Shown here: positions 1-7,616 of the stretch, one piece after another
How the letters are laid out: the number at the start of each line of letters is the position of its first letter
How positions within the stretch are numbered: position 1 is the first letter of the stretch
Source of the DNA: an uncultured Collinsella sp.
GTDB lineage: Bacteria; Actinomycetota; Coriobacteriia; Coriobacteriales; Coriobacteriaceae
Assembly: GCA_902470915.1 (NCBI GenBank)
Contig: CABRIB010000054.1
Span: 1 to 13,867, forward strand
Direction of reading: 5' to 3'
Length of the DNA stretch: 13,867 nt
Translations under genes and position numbers: made by a program
Notes under the pieces: model-generated
Told to the model about the DNA's origin: nothing
What the model saw: only the letters and a program-made list of their open reading frames with translations
The model's database searches: none

Positions 1-3
1 ACA

Positions 4-21
4 GTCCCTTTGTCGCATTCC
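4..21. repeat. Partial REP-like repeat at the window edge
   Basis: The first bases carry CCCTTTGTCGCATTCC (6-21). This is the exact reverse complement of 13351-13366, and bases 4-18 also match 13370-13384 directly. At 13354-13384 the same sequence forms a complete hairpin, so the window seems to start inside the loop of a second copy and only the right arm is visible. The upstream arm cannot be seen. Confidence 0.6.
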
Positions 22-101
22 ATATCGCCGCGGTGGCCTAAAGACTGTATAAATCTTTATCTAGCTGGGAAAACAGTGCATTAAAACATGGGCCGATTAC
101 C

Positions 102-107
102 TATAAT
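102..107 (+). promoter_or_regulatory. Possible -10 box for kup
   Basis: A perfect TATAAT lies 35 bases before the kup start codon, which would give a leader of roughly 30 bases. No good -35 hexamer is present at the expected distance (79-84 reads CATTAA), so the call rests on the -10 match alone. Confidence 0.4.
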
Positions 108-142
108 CCCTTCGAACATTAAAGTTGGGAGGAAACCGGCTT

Positions 143-2170
143 ATGGAACAAAAGGCCAAGGAGGCAGCCTCGCACGCTGCGATTCCTGTGAGCATCTCGG
201 CGATGCTCGTCACGCTGGGCGTGGTGTACGGCGATATCGGCACCAGCCCTATGTATGTAACCAAGGCGCTCGTTGCCGGCAACGGCGGCATCGGAAGTGT
301 GACGGAGGAGTTCGTGCTTGGCGCGCTCTCCCTTGTCGTGTGGACGGTCACGCTGCTGACCACCATCAAGTATGTGCTCATCTCGCTGCGCGCCGATAAC
401 CATGGTGAGGGCGGCATCTTTGCCCTGTACAGTCTGGTCAAGCGCTGCGGCAAGTGGCTTATCATCCCCGCCATGCTGGGTGGCGCCGCGCTGCTCGCCG
501 ACGGCATCCTGACACCTGCCGTTACCGTTACCACGGCCATCGAGGGCCTGCGCACCATCCCGGCGGTCCATGCCGTGCTGGGCGATGACCAGGGTCGCGT
601 CGTCGCCATTACGCTCGCCATCATCATCGTGCTCTTCTTGGTACAGCGCATCGGTACGGCCAAGATCGGTCACGCCTTTGGCCCCATCATGACGCTGTGG
701 TTCCTGTTCCTGGGCGGCACGGGTCTGTTCTTTGTCTTCCAGCACCCCGCCGTGCTGCTGTGTCTCAACCCGGTTCGCGGCATCGCCTTTTTGCTGAGCT
801 CCAACAACCACGCGGGCATCATGATTCTGGGCAGCTGCTTCCTCGCCACCACCGGTGCCGAGGCGCTCTACTCCGACATGGGCCACGTCGGCCGCGGCAA
901 CATCTACGCTACCTGGCCGTTCGTTAAGTGCTGCCTGCTGCTTTCCTATATGGGCCAGGGCGCTTGGCTTATGAACAACGCCGCCAACCCCGAGCTCATG
1001 GGCATTGCCGATCTCAACCCGTTCTACCAGATGCTCACCCCGGGCCTGCGCCCGTTTGCCGTCGGCCTTTCCACCGTCGCGGCCATCATTGCCTCGCAGG
1101 CGCTCATCACCGGCGCATTCTCGCTGGTGTCCGAGGCCAGCCGTCTGGACCTCATGCCGCACATGCAGGTCTTCTACCCTGCCGAGACCAAGGGCCAGCT
1201 CTACATCCCCATGGTCAACAACGTCATGCTCGTAGGCTGCGTCATCGTGGTGCTGCTGTTCCAGAACTCGGCGCATATGGAAGCCGCGTACGGCCTTGCC
1301 ATTACGCTGACTATGATGTGCACCACGCTGCTGCTCTTCTTCTACCTGCACGAGGAGCGCAAGCTCAAGGTTGCTCCGTGGATCTTCGCGGCCTTCTTCC
1401 TTTTGCTCGAAGGCTTCTTCTTCGTGAGCTCACTCACCAAGTTCTTCCACGGCGGCTACTTCACCATCCTCATGGCTGCACTCATCATGGGCATTATGGT
1501 GTGCTGGTACAACGGCACGGCGGTCGAGCAGCGCCAGTTTACGCTGCTGCCGCTGCGCAGCTACCTGCCGCAGCTCAAGCGCCTGCGCGACGACGACCGT
1601 TACGAGCGCATGAGCGACAACGTCGTGTACCTGACCAAGGACACCCATACCGACTACATCGACCGCGATATCGTCTATTCGATCTTGGACAAGCATCCCA
1701 AGCGCGCCCGCGCCTGGTGGTTTGTGAATGTCGAGACCATGGACGAGCCGCACACCTTTGCCTATTCGGTCGAGACGTTCGGCACCGACTACGTGTTCCG
1801 CGTGCATCTGTACCTGGGCTACAAGATCAACCAGCGCGTCAATGCCTACCTGCGTCAGGTTGTTCAGGACCTGGCTGCCACCGGCGAGCTGCCGGCGCAG
1901 ACGCATGACTACTCGGTCTACAAGGATCCGGGTAACATCGGCACGTTCAAGTTCGTCCTGATTCGTAAGCTTCTGGCGCCTGAAAGCGATGTGGAGCCGA
2001 GCGAGCGTACGGCCATCACGCTCAAGTACATCATTCGCCGCGCCGCCGGCACGCCTGCACGCTGGTACGGCCTGGAGAACTCCAACGTGAGCTTTGAGTA
2101 CGTGCCGCTGTTCACCAAGTTCAAAGCCGTGAACAAGATGCAGCGCCTGGCCCCCAACGAGCGGCCGTAG
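143..2170 (+). CDS. kup: Kup-family potassium uptake protein (K+/H+ symporter)
   Basis: This is a 675-residue KUP/HAK/KT transporter that takes up K+ across the cytoplasmic membrane, probably together with protons. The family signature GDIGTSPMYV is at residues 30-39, and the second conserved stretch LRADNHGEGGI is at 82-92. About twelve hydrophobic segments fill residues 15-460, followed by a soluble C-terminal domain of about 200 residues, as in E. coli Kup (622 residues). The ATG at 143 is preferred over an in-frame TTG at 125 because GGGAGG (127-132) sits 10 bases upstream of it, and the TTG start would leave no room for a binding site. A small membrane protein gene follows after 60 bases, then a terminator-like hairpin and a KdpD/KdpE pair, which makes this a potassium-related cluster. 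Nothing about the protein looks damaged. Family assignment is secure; ion coupling is inferred from the family. Confidence 0.95.
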   Translation: MEQKAKEAASHAAIPVSISAMLVTLGVVYGDIGTSPMYVTKALVAGNGGIGSVTEEFVLGALSLVVWTVTLLTTIKYVLISLRADNHGEGGIFALYSLVKRCGKWLIIPAMLGGAALLADGILTPAVTVTTAIEGLRTIPAVHAVLGDDQGRVVAITLAIIIVLFLVQRIGTAKIGHAFGPIMTLWFLFLGGTGLFFVFQHPAVLLCLNPVRGIAFLLSSNNHAGIMILGSCFLATTGAEALYSDMGHVGRGNIYATWPFVKCCLLLSYMGQGAWLMNNAANPELMGIADLNPFYQMLTPGLRPFAVGLSTVAAIIASQALITGAFSLVSEASRLDLMPHMQVFYPAETKGQLYIPMVNNVMLVGCVIVVLLFQNSAHMEAAYGLAITLTMMCTTLLLFFYLHEERKLKVAPWIFAAFFLLLEGFFFVSSLTKFFHGGYFTILMAALIMGIMVCWYNGTAVEQRQFTLLPLRSYLPQLKRLRDDDRYERMSDNVVYLTKDTHTDYIDRDIVYSILDKHPKRARAWWFVNVETMDEPHTFAYSVETFGTDYVFRVHLYLGYKINQRVNAYLRQVVQDLAATGELPAQTHDYSVYKDPGNIGTFKFVLIRKLLAPESDVEPSERTAITLKYIIRRAAGTPARWYGLENSNVSFEYVPLFTKFKAVNKMQRLAPNERP

Positions 2171-2230
2171 ACGTCGGCGGCTACACGGAGTTGGTTTTTG
2201 ATGGACAAGATTGAGGCCGGGGAGGTAAAC

Positions 2231-2425
2231 ATGGATACAAAGATGCTTGATGGCCGCGAGGTGGTTGCCGAGCTGGTACGTGAGGCGCGTGTCGACGCCG
2301 CCGAAGATCGGTTCTTTACGAATCGTGCCAACATGGACATGGCCGACCGCGTGATCTCGATCGTGGCGCTGGTATTTGGAGCGGTGTGCGTGTGTGCCCT
2401 GCTCGCGCACGTGCTGTTTGTCTAG
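2231..2425 (+). CDS. Small single-pass membrane protein, function unknown
   Basis: I do not recognise this 64-residue protein. Residues 1-40 are charged and probably helical (a run rich in E, R, D and A). Residues 43-64 are strongly hydrophobic (ISIVALVFGAVCVCALLAHV) and reach the C-terminus, the layout of a tail-anchored protein. The ATG at 2231 has GGGGAGG five bases upstream (2219-2225). An alternative ATG at 2201, with GGAG at 2187-2190, would add ten residues and cannot be excluded. The gene lies 60 bases after kup on the same strand and before a terminator hairpin, so it is probably co-transcribed with kup. Its position suggests an accessory role in potassium transport, but that is only inference. 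The good binding site, GC-rich codon use and tidy spacing favour a real gene. Confidence 0.7.
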   Translation: MDTKMLDGREVVAELVREARVDAAEDRFFTNRANMDMADRVISIVALVFGAVCVCALLAHVLFV

Positions 2426-2456
2426 CGACCGCAGGCTGCAAAGGCTTTACACTTGG

Positions 2457-2507
2457 AACCACCACAAGGGAAACCACCACAAAGGTGCCTGTCCCCTGTG
2501 GTGGTTT
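2457..2507. repeat. REP-like palindrome with a duplicated left arm
   Basis: AACCACCACAAGG (2457-2469) is repeated 15 bases later as AACCACCACAAAGG (2472-2485). The second copy pairs perfectly over 11 bp (2471-2481 with 2497-2507). The loop region AAAGGTGCCTGTCCCC shares an ACAAAGG-GC-TGTCCC core with the hairpin at 13354-13384, although the outer stems differ. Because both left copies can pair with the single right arm, two alternative hairpins are possible. Confidence 0.6.
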
Positions 2508-2515
2508 TTGTTTTT
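2471..2515 (+). terminator. Probable terminator of the kup transcript
   Basis: The 11-bp perfect stem (2471-2481 / 2497-2507) is followed by two T runs, TTTTT at 2505-2509 and again at 2511-2515. It lies 45 bases after the stop of the small membrane protein. The kinase gene begins about 20 bases further on with no visible promoter of its own, so read-through into it is plausible. Confidence 0.65.
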
Positions 2516-2535
2516 GAGAGAGGGGCGGGGCGCTG

Positions 2536-4161
2536 ATGGACGTCCGTACGGACGGTGATATTGCCGATAGCTTTTGGTGGCGGCGCACAACGCTGACGCG
2601 CCGCACTCCTCTGTATGACGCCTGCGTATCGGTGGGGCTGCTGGTCGCGGCGACGATTGTGGGCGCGCTGCTCGACCATCCGGGTCTCGCGCCGAGCATC
2701 ATGATCGTCTATGTGTTCGCCGTTCAGCTGTGCGCATTCTTTACCTGGAGTCGCCTGTATTGCTTGCTGAGCTCGGCTGCCGCCGTGGCGCTCTACAACT
2801 TCTTGTTTGTCGACCCGCGCTACTCGCTGTCGCTTATCGACCGCGGCTATCCCGGCATGTTCTTCATCATGTTTGTGGTCTCGCTCGTGTCGAGCTCGAT
2901 TGCCTTGGCCCTGCGCCGTGCCCTGGCGCAGGCCGCTGCCAGCGACCGCCGCACGCATATGGTGCTCGAGACCAACCGCATGCTGCAGCGGTGCGCCGAT
3001 CAGCAGCAGATTGTCCATGCCATGGCAACGCAGCTGGCGCGTCTTTCGGGCTGTCCGGTCGTGTGGTACAGCGCCGACGCCGAGGGCGATGACCTGCTGC
3101 CGCGTGCGACATACACGGCCGTGGGCGATGCCGCGCCGGTGCACGAACTGGCGCCGCAGATGCCGCCGCGGCTCTCGGCGTCCGCTTATGTGGGAACGCC
3201 GCTCGATGCCACTTATGGCGGCTCGGCGTTTTATGGCATCTACCTGACGGTTCGCACGGGCGACGGCTTCGTGCGCTCGAGCGACCCCGCCTCGGTGGTG
3301 GGCGTGCTGGCTATCGTTGCCGAACCCGACGTGCTAACGCACGAGGAACGGACACTTGCCGATGCCATCGTGAGCGAAGGCGAGCTGGCGCTCGATCGCG
3401 CCCGCGCCATGGAGGCCCGCGAGGAGGCGGCGGTGCTCGCCAAAAACGAGCAGCTGCGCGCCAACCTGCTGCGCTCCATCTCGCACGACCTGCGCACACC
3501 GCTTACCAGTATTTCGGGTAATGCCGACGTGCTGCTCGACCAGGGCTCGACCGGCACCGCCGTGCTCGATGCCCAGACGCGCCGCGGCCTGCTTCTATCC
3601 ATTCGCTCGGATGCGCTGTGGCTCAACGCCACCGTCGAGAATCTGCTCGCCATCACCAAGCTCGAGGGCGGCGGTATGCGTCTGTCGACTACGCTCGAGC
3701 TCATGGACGATATCGTCGAGGAGGCGCTGCGCCACGTGAACCCTGCCGTGCGCGAGCACGACCTTAAGGTGGTGGCGTGCGATGAGCCGGCGCTCGTCAA
3801 CGTCGATGCGCGCCTGATGGTGCAGCTGGTGGTCAATCTGGTGAACAACGCCATCACCTATACGCCCGCAGGCTCGCATATCATGATTTCGATTAGCGTC
3901 GACGATGGACGCGTGGCGTGCTCGGTGGCCGATGACGGCCCGGGCATCGCACCCGAGGACCGCGAGCGGATCTTTGAGTCGTTCTACACCGCCAACCACG
4001 GTCTGGCTGACAGTCACCGCAGCGTGGGCCTGGGTCTTTCGCTCTGCCGCTCCATTGCGCTGGCGCATGGCGGTAGCATAGAGGTTGCCGCGGCGGACCC
4101 GCACGGCTCGGTCTTTACGATTGAGCTTCCTGCCGCCGACGTTTCGTTTGATAAGGAGTAG
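2536..4161 (+). CDS. kdpD: KdpD-like sensor histidine kinase lacking the cytosolic N-terminal domain
   Basis: This 541-residue membrane histidine kinase resembles the C-terminal half of KdpD (full KdpD is near 900 residues). Four hydrophobic segments at about 30-130 match the KdpD transmembrane (DUF4118) region, including the YNFLFVDPRYSL stretch at 87-98. A GAF-like segment covers about 150-265. The dimerisation/phosphoacceptor domain has ISHDLRTPLTSI with His317, and the ATPase domain has the N box (NLVNNAITYTP, 434-444), DDGPGIAPEDRERIFESF (466-483) and GLGLS (498-502). The protein starts just before the first membrane segment. The N-terminal KdpD and universal-stress-type domains are absent, and no upstream in-frame remnant of them is visible. 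The ATG at 2536 follows a purine-rich GAGAGAGGGGCGGGG tract. The regulator gene follows after 4 bases, indicating translational coupling. The missing domain is the part that senses or binds ligands in several KdpD proteins, so its signal input must differ. Confidence 0.88.
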   Translation: MDVRTDGDIADSFWWRRTTLTRRTPLYDACVSVGLLVAATIVGALLDHPGLAPSIMIVYVFAVQLCAFFTWSRLYCLLSSAAAVALYNFLFVDPRYSLSLIDRGYPGMFFIMFVVSLVSSSIALALRRALAQAAASDRRTHMVLETNRMLQRCADQQQIVHAMATQLARLSGCPVVWYSADAEGDDLLPRATYTAVGDAAPVHELAPQMPPRLSASAYVGTPLDATYGGSAFYGIYLTVRTGDGFVRSSDPASVVGVLAIVAEPDVLTHEERTLADAIVSEGELALDRARAMEAREEAAVLAKNEQLRANLLRSISHDLRTPLTSISGNADVLLDQGSTGTAVLDAQTRRGLLLSIRSDALWLNATVENLLAITKLEGGGMRLSTTLELMDDIVEEALRHVNPAVREHDLKVVACDEPALVNVDARLMVQLVVNLVNNAITYTPAGSHIMISISVDDGRVACSVADDGPGIAPEDRERIFESFYTANHGLADSHRSVGLGLSLCRSIALAHGGSIEVAAADPHGSVFTIELPAADVSFDKE

Positions 4162-4165
4162 CGCT

Positions 4166-4879
4166 GTGCCGAACTCTGCCGTAAAACCGCTCATCTTGGT
4201 CGTTGAGGACGACCCCGCCGTCCGCAATCTTATTGTTGCCGCGCTCGAGGCGCACGGCTTGCGCCATATGGCTGTGGAGACCGCCCATGCCGCTATCGCC
4301 GCCGCCTCGTCGCAGACGCCGAGCATCGTGCTGCTCGATCTGGGCCTGCCCGATATGGACGGCGTCAAGGTGGTGGAGTCGGTGCGCGCATGGTCGGGCA
4401 TGCCGATTATCGTGGTCTCGGCGCGCAGCGAGGATGCGGACAAAATCCGCGCGCTCGATGCCGGTGCCGACGACTATCTGACCAAGCCGTTTTCGGTCGA
4501 GGAACTGCTCGCGCGCATTCGCACGACGCTCAGACGCCTTTCGTATGCGCAAACGGGCGGCGTTGTCTCCGAGGGCTCGTTCGATACCGGTGAGCTGCAT
4601 ATCGATTTTGATGCCGGCATCGCCGCGATGGATGGCGAGGAGTTGCACCTGACGCCAATCGAGTACAAGCTCCTGTGCCTGCTGGCACACAACGCCGACA
4701 AGGTGCTGACGCACCAGTTTATTTTGCACGAGATTTGGGGCACGGCAACTAAGAGCGACTTGGCGAGCCTGCGTGTCTTTATGGGCACGCTGCGCAAGAA
4801 GATCGAGTCCGACCCCGCGCACCCGCGCTATATCCAGACGCACGTGGGTATTGGTTACCGATTGGTCATCCAGGGATAG
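4166..4879 (+). CDS. kdpE: KdpE-like OmpR-family response regulator
   Basis: This 237-residue DNA-binding regulator is the partner of the preceding kinase. The receiver domain (about 8-120) has the acidic pocket EDD at 14-16, the phosphoacceptor Asp58 in LLDLGLPDMDG, Ser85 and Lys107 (YLTKPF). The winged-helix domain (about 138-235) has LTPIEYKLL, the WG segment near 191, SLRVFMGTLRKKIE and the terminal GIGYRL. I chose the GTG at 4166 because AAGGAG (4153-4158) sits seven bases upstream; this site overlaps the end of the kinase gene. An in-frame ATG at 4085 lies inside the kinase gene and would add 27 residues unlike any receiver domain. KdpE normally activates kdpFABC, which is not in this window, so its targets are either elsewhere or include kup. 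Confidence 0.92.
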   Translation: MPNSAVKPLILVVEDDPAVRNLIVAALEAHGLRHMAVETAHAAIAAASSQTPSIVLLDLGLPDMDGVKVVESVRAWSGMPIIVVSARSEDADKIRALDAGADDYLTKPFSVEELLARIRTTLRRLSYAQTGGVVSEGSFDTGELHIDFDAGIAAMDGEELHLTPIEYKLLCLLAHNADKVLTHQFILHEIWGTATKSDLASLRVFMGTLRKKIESDPAHPRYIQTHVGIGYRLVIQG

Positions 4880-4903
4880 GTCGGCATCCGCCATCCCATT
4901 ATG

Positions 4904-4980
4904 AGTTGCGGTGAAATACGGTCTAAATTTGCCTAATTCCAGGCAAAACAGTCCGTATTCCACCGCAACTTTGTTATTTG
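4904..4980 (+). terminator. Large composite hairpin between convergent genes
   Basis: The arms 4904-4921 and 4953-4970 pair over 18 positions with a single A/C mismatch. Inside them is a second stem, TTTGCCT (4928-4934) with AGGCAAA (4941-4947), around an AATTCC loop. T-rich sequence (TTTGTTATTT) follows on the + strand. It begins 25 bases after the kdpE stop and ends 3 bases before the stop codon of the convergent rlmKL, so it may end transcripts from both sides. The elaborate form also fits a mobile or repeated intergenic element. Confidence 0.55.
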
Positions 4981-7541
4981 CCCTTGGGCTTGCTGGCGTA
5001 GAACTTCTTCTTTTTTGGCTTGCCGGCGGGGGAGGGTTTGCCGGCAAAGTTGGACTTGCCGTTGCCGGTCTGCGCGTGCGCGGGCACTGCCGCGCGAGGC
5101 TTGCGGGCCTCGGGGTTGCGCAGCTCCTCGACACGCTCGGCAATTTCCTCGGCGCTAAAGCCGACCTCGGCCATGGCGTCCTCGATGGGCAGGCGGCGCA
5201 CGATGTAGCAGTGGTGCACCTTCTGGTTGCGCGCGAAGTCCTCGGGGATGGTCTGCGCCGTAATGTCCTCCAACACGACGCCCGCGCGCGCGAGCTTGCG
5301 CGTCTCGGGGCGGAAGCCACGCAGGTTGCAGCTAAAGATGGCATGTCCGCCCTGTGCGAGCAGGCGCGATACGCCGGCCAAAAGCTCAACATGGTCGCGC
5401 TGGACATCCCAGGTGCGGCGGCCCATCTTGGATGAGTTCGAGAACGTGGGCGGGTCGACAAAGATCAGGTCCCAGCGGTTGCGCGTCTGGCGCTGGTCGC
5501 GAATCCAGGCGAGCACGTCGTCGCGCACAAAATGATGCTGCGGACCAACAAAGCCGTTCTGGCGCATATTGCGCTCGGCCCAGTCCAGGTAGGTGTTGGA
5601 AAGGTCGACCGTCACGGTCTCCTCGACGCCGCCGTCTGCCGCATAGCAGGTGGCGGTGCCGGTGTAGGCGAACAGATTGAGGAAGCGGCGTGCCTGTTTG
5701 GCGTGCTCGCGCACCAGGTTGCGGGTGATGCGGTGATCCAAGAAGATGCCTACATCCAGGTAGTCATCAAAGTTGACGGCAAAGGTGAGTCCGCCCTCTT
5801 CGATGAGCGGCAGGCGACGGCGCGCGATGTTGGCGCGCTCGCCCGAGCCGCCCTTGCCGGCGCCCTGCTTGCTGTACTGCGAGCCGCCGCGTGAGCGCAT
5901 GCGGGCCTTGGCGTGCACATGCTCGGCGGGAACATCTAGGATGCGCGGCGCGATGGCCAAGATGTCGAGCATACGGGCCTGGGCCAGCGCGGGATCGATG
6001 GTCTTGGGCGCGGCGTATTCGGCGATGACGAGCCAGCGGCCCGGCGTCTGCGGGCAGCCCTCGTACAGGTCGATGGCGGCGGAGTAGTCGGGCAGGTCGG
6101 CATCGTAGACGCGGTAGCAGCTCACGCCCTCGCGCTTTGCCCACTTGCGGCGCAGACGGGCATTCTTGCGCAGGCGGTTGGCGAACTGCTCGGACTCGGG
6201 GATGAGCACGGGCAGCGGCTTGCCGTCACCCAAGTCGAGCGTGGCGGCAGGTTCGGGCATGGAGGAAGCGGCGGCTTCGCCGTTGGCTTCGTTGGCATCC
6301 GCAACCTCGGCCTCGGCATCCGCGCTGGTCGCAGCCTCAAACACTGCGGCGGCGTGGTCGAGCGAGGGCCAAACCTCAAGAGCCGCCTCCTCGTTATTGG
6401 GCATGACGGCGATGGAACGCGCGGGCTCGGCATGGAGCGCGCGGGCCAGCAATTCGTCGTGGGTGAGCGCGGCGACCGGTGCCGAAGCGAGTTCGGGCGC
6501 GCGGCGCAGCTCGCCGACCAGCGTCATGGCGTCGTGCATGAGCGAAAGCGGGGTCTCGGTGGTGTCTGCGACCACGGCGGCACCGGCGACGGCACCCGCA
6601 TGGTCCAGCACGGTGGCGGGCTTGGCGGCGCAAAAGTCGACAAAACGCTTGTAGCCAGCGCTCTTGACCATGTGCTCGGCGGTCTTGCGGGCGGCGGGGT
6701 CGATGTCTACGGCCACGATGCGCGCCTGCCGCTCGCGCGCCGCCGCCTCGCGCTCGCGCGCCTCGGCAAGCAGCTGCTCCCACAGGGCGGCGTCGTGCAG
6801 CTGCCAGCCCTCAAAGCCCCAGCGCTCGCGTGCAGCGCCCGGGGCGCGGTCGGTCAGAATGTTCACGGCTTCCAGCAACAGGCCGCCGCCGGCGCACGAG
6901 GCATCGATCAGCGTGGGAAGGGCTTCGTTCTCGTAATCGTCGGCTGTCAGCTCGCGCTCGCATAGTGCGGTCCAGCCGACCTGCGCCAGCACCAGGGCGG
7001 CGTAGTCGGGGCGCAACACGTGCGCGCCCTCGCCGGCGCGGGTCGCTGCGGGCGGCAGACGCTTGAACAGCGGATCGCCTGAAAGGTCCAGGCTTATGCT
7101 CGCGCGGCGCTGGCGCAGCGAAAGCAGCAGGTGAACATCGGGATCGGCGGCATCGACATCGGCGCGACGGCCCGTGGTCTCGGCCAGGCGGTCGCACAGC
7201 GCGTCTTTGGCGCGCAGGGCAGAGAAGCGCGTGTTGCGCAGCTGCTCGGTTACGCCGCGGGCGGTGATGGCGATGGTGGCGCCGGGGCGGACGATGCTCT
7301 CCCAGGCGATGTCGTAAACGCTGTCGTACAGTTCATCGGCATCCTGCGCCTCAAAGCGCCCGAGTACCACGAACACGCGGCTCGCCAGGCGCGACCACAG
7401 ACAGGCGCGGTAGCCTTCTTCGAGCTCGCCCTCAAACGTGGCGCGGCCCTTCAGCCGGCGAACATGCGAAAGCCCGAGGCATTTAAGCTCATCGGCGAGT
7501 GCGGACTCAAAGCCCTCGGGGCAGCTTGCGTAAAATTCCAT
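4974..7541 (-). CDS. rlmKL: Fused 23S rRNA methyltransferase RlmKL with a degenerate RlmL domain
   Basis: This 855-residue protein has the layout of E. coli RlmKL (about 702 residues), a two-headed enzyme that makes m2G2445 (RlmL half) and m7G2069 (RlmK half) in 23S rRNA. It has a THUMP-containing N-terminus (1-165), an RlmL-like Rossmann region (about 170-390, with TDRAPG at 230-235 and RWGFEGW at 240-246), an Ala/Glu-rich linker (about 400-440), and the RlmK half (448-785). The RlmK half shows NRLRKN, YRVYDADLPDY, FLDHR, FLNLFAYTGTAT (620-631), a FVDPPTFSNS motif (694-703) and DFARNQKVHHCYIV. The tail (805-855) is basic and lysine-rich. In the RlmL half the motif normally read as DPMCGSGT is DASCAGGG (213-220), and the NPPYGER motif is absent. 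The start ATG has GAGAGG six bases upstream. The gene is divergent from the HAD gene. RlmK activity is likely; RlmL activity is doubtful. Confidence 0.9.
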   Translation of the reverse strand: MEFYASCPEGFESALADELKCLGLSHVRRLKGRATFEGELEEGYRACLWSRLASRVFVVLGRFEAQDADELYDSVYDIAWESIVRPGATIAITARGVTEQLRNTRFSALRAKDALCDRLAETTGRRADVDAADPDVHLLLSLRQRRASISLDLSGDPLFKRLPPAATRAGEGAHVLRPDYAALVLAQVGWTALCERELTADDYENEALPTLIDASCAGGGLLLEAVNILTDRAPGAARERWGFEGWQLHDAALWEQLLAEAREREAAARERQARIVAVDIDPAARKTAEHMVKSAGYKRFVDFCAAKPATVLDHAGAVAGAAVVADTTETPLSLMHDAMTLVGELRRAPELASAPVAALTHDELLARALHAEPARSIAVMPNNEEAALEVWPSLDHAAAVFEAATSADAEAEVADANEANGEAAASSMPEPAATLDLGDGKPLPVLIPESEQFANRLRKNARLRRKWAKREGVSCYRVYDADLPDYSAAIDLYEGCPQTPGRWLVIAEYAAPKTIDPALAQARMLDILAIAPRILDVPAEHVHAKARMRSRGGSQYSKQGAGKGGSGERANIARRRLPLIEEGGLTFAVNFDDYLDVGIFLDHRITRNLVREHAKQARRFLNLFAYTGTATCYAADGGVEETVTVDLSNTYLDWAERNMRQNGFVGPQHHFVRDDVLAWIRDQRQTRNRWDLIFVDPPTFSNSSKMGRRTWDVQRDHVELLAGVSRLLAQGGHAIFSCNLRGFRPETRKLARAGVVLEDITAQTIPEDFARNQKVHHCYIVRRLPIEDAMAEVGFSAEEIAERVEELRNPEARKPRAAVPAHAQTGNGKSNFAGKPSPAGKPKKKKFYASKPKGK

Positions 7542-7568
7542 GGGTGACCTCTCTGGTTGCGTCGCTCC

Positions 7569-7574
7569 ATTATA
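7569..7574 (-). promoter_or_regulatory. Possible -10 box for rlmKL
   Basis: Read on the minus strand this is a perfect TATAAT, 27 bases before the rlmKL start codon, in the 75-base gap between divergent genes. No convincing -35 box accompanies it at the right spacing. Confidence 0.3.
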
Positions 7575-7616
7575 TGATGGATACTTCGTTTACTCTCGCC
7601 CCCGAAAGGAACCCAT

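Noticed and set aside
1..142. A c-di-AMP (ydaO) riboswitch upstream of kup
   Set aside because: Such riboswitches often precede potassium genes, but the available 142 bases show none of the conserved pairing or sequence blocks, and the likely leader is only about 30 bases.
119..1351. A 410-codon open frame antisense to kup
   Set aside because: It mirrors the codon structure of kup in GC-rich DNA, has no ribosome binding site, and its translation is low-complexity and resembles no protein; kup itself is unambiguous.
2457..2507. A CRISPR-like array from the repeated AACCACCACA
   Set aside because: There are only two units, two to three bases apart, with no spacers; it is better explained as a duplicated hairpin arm.
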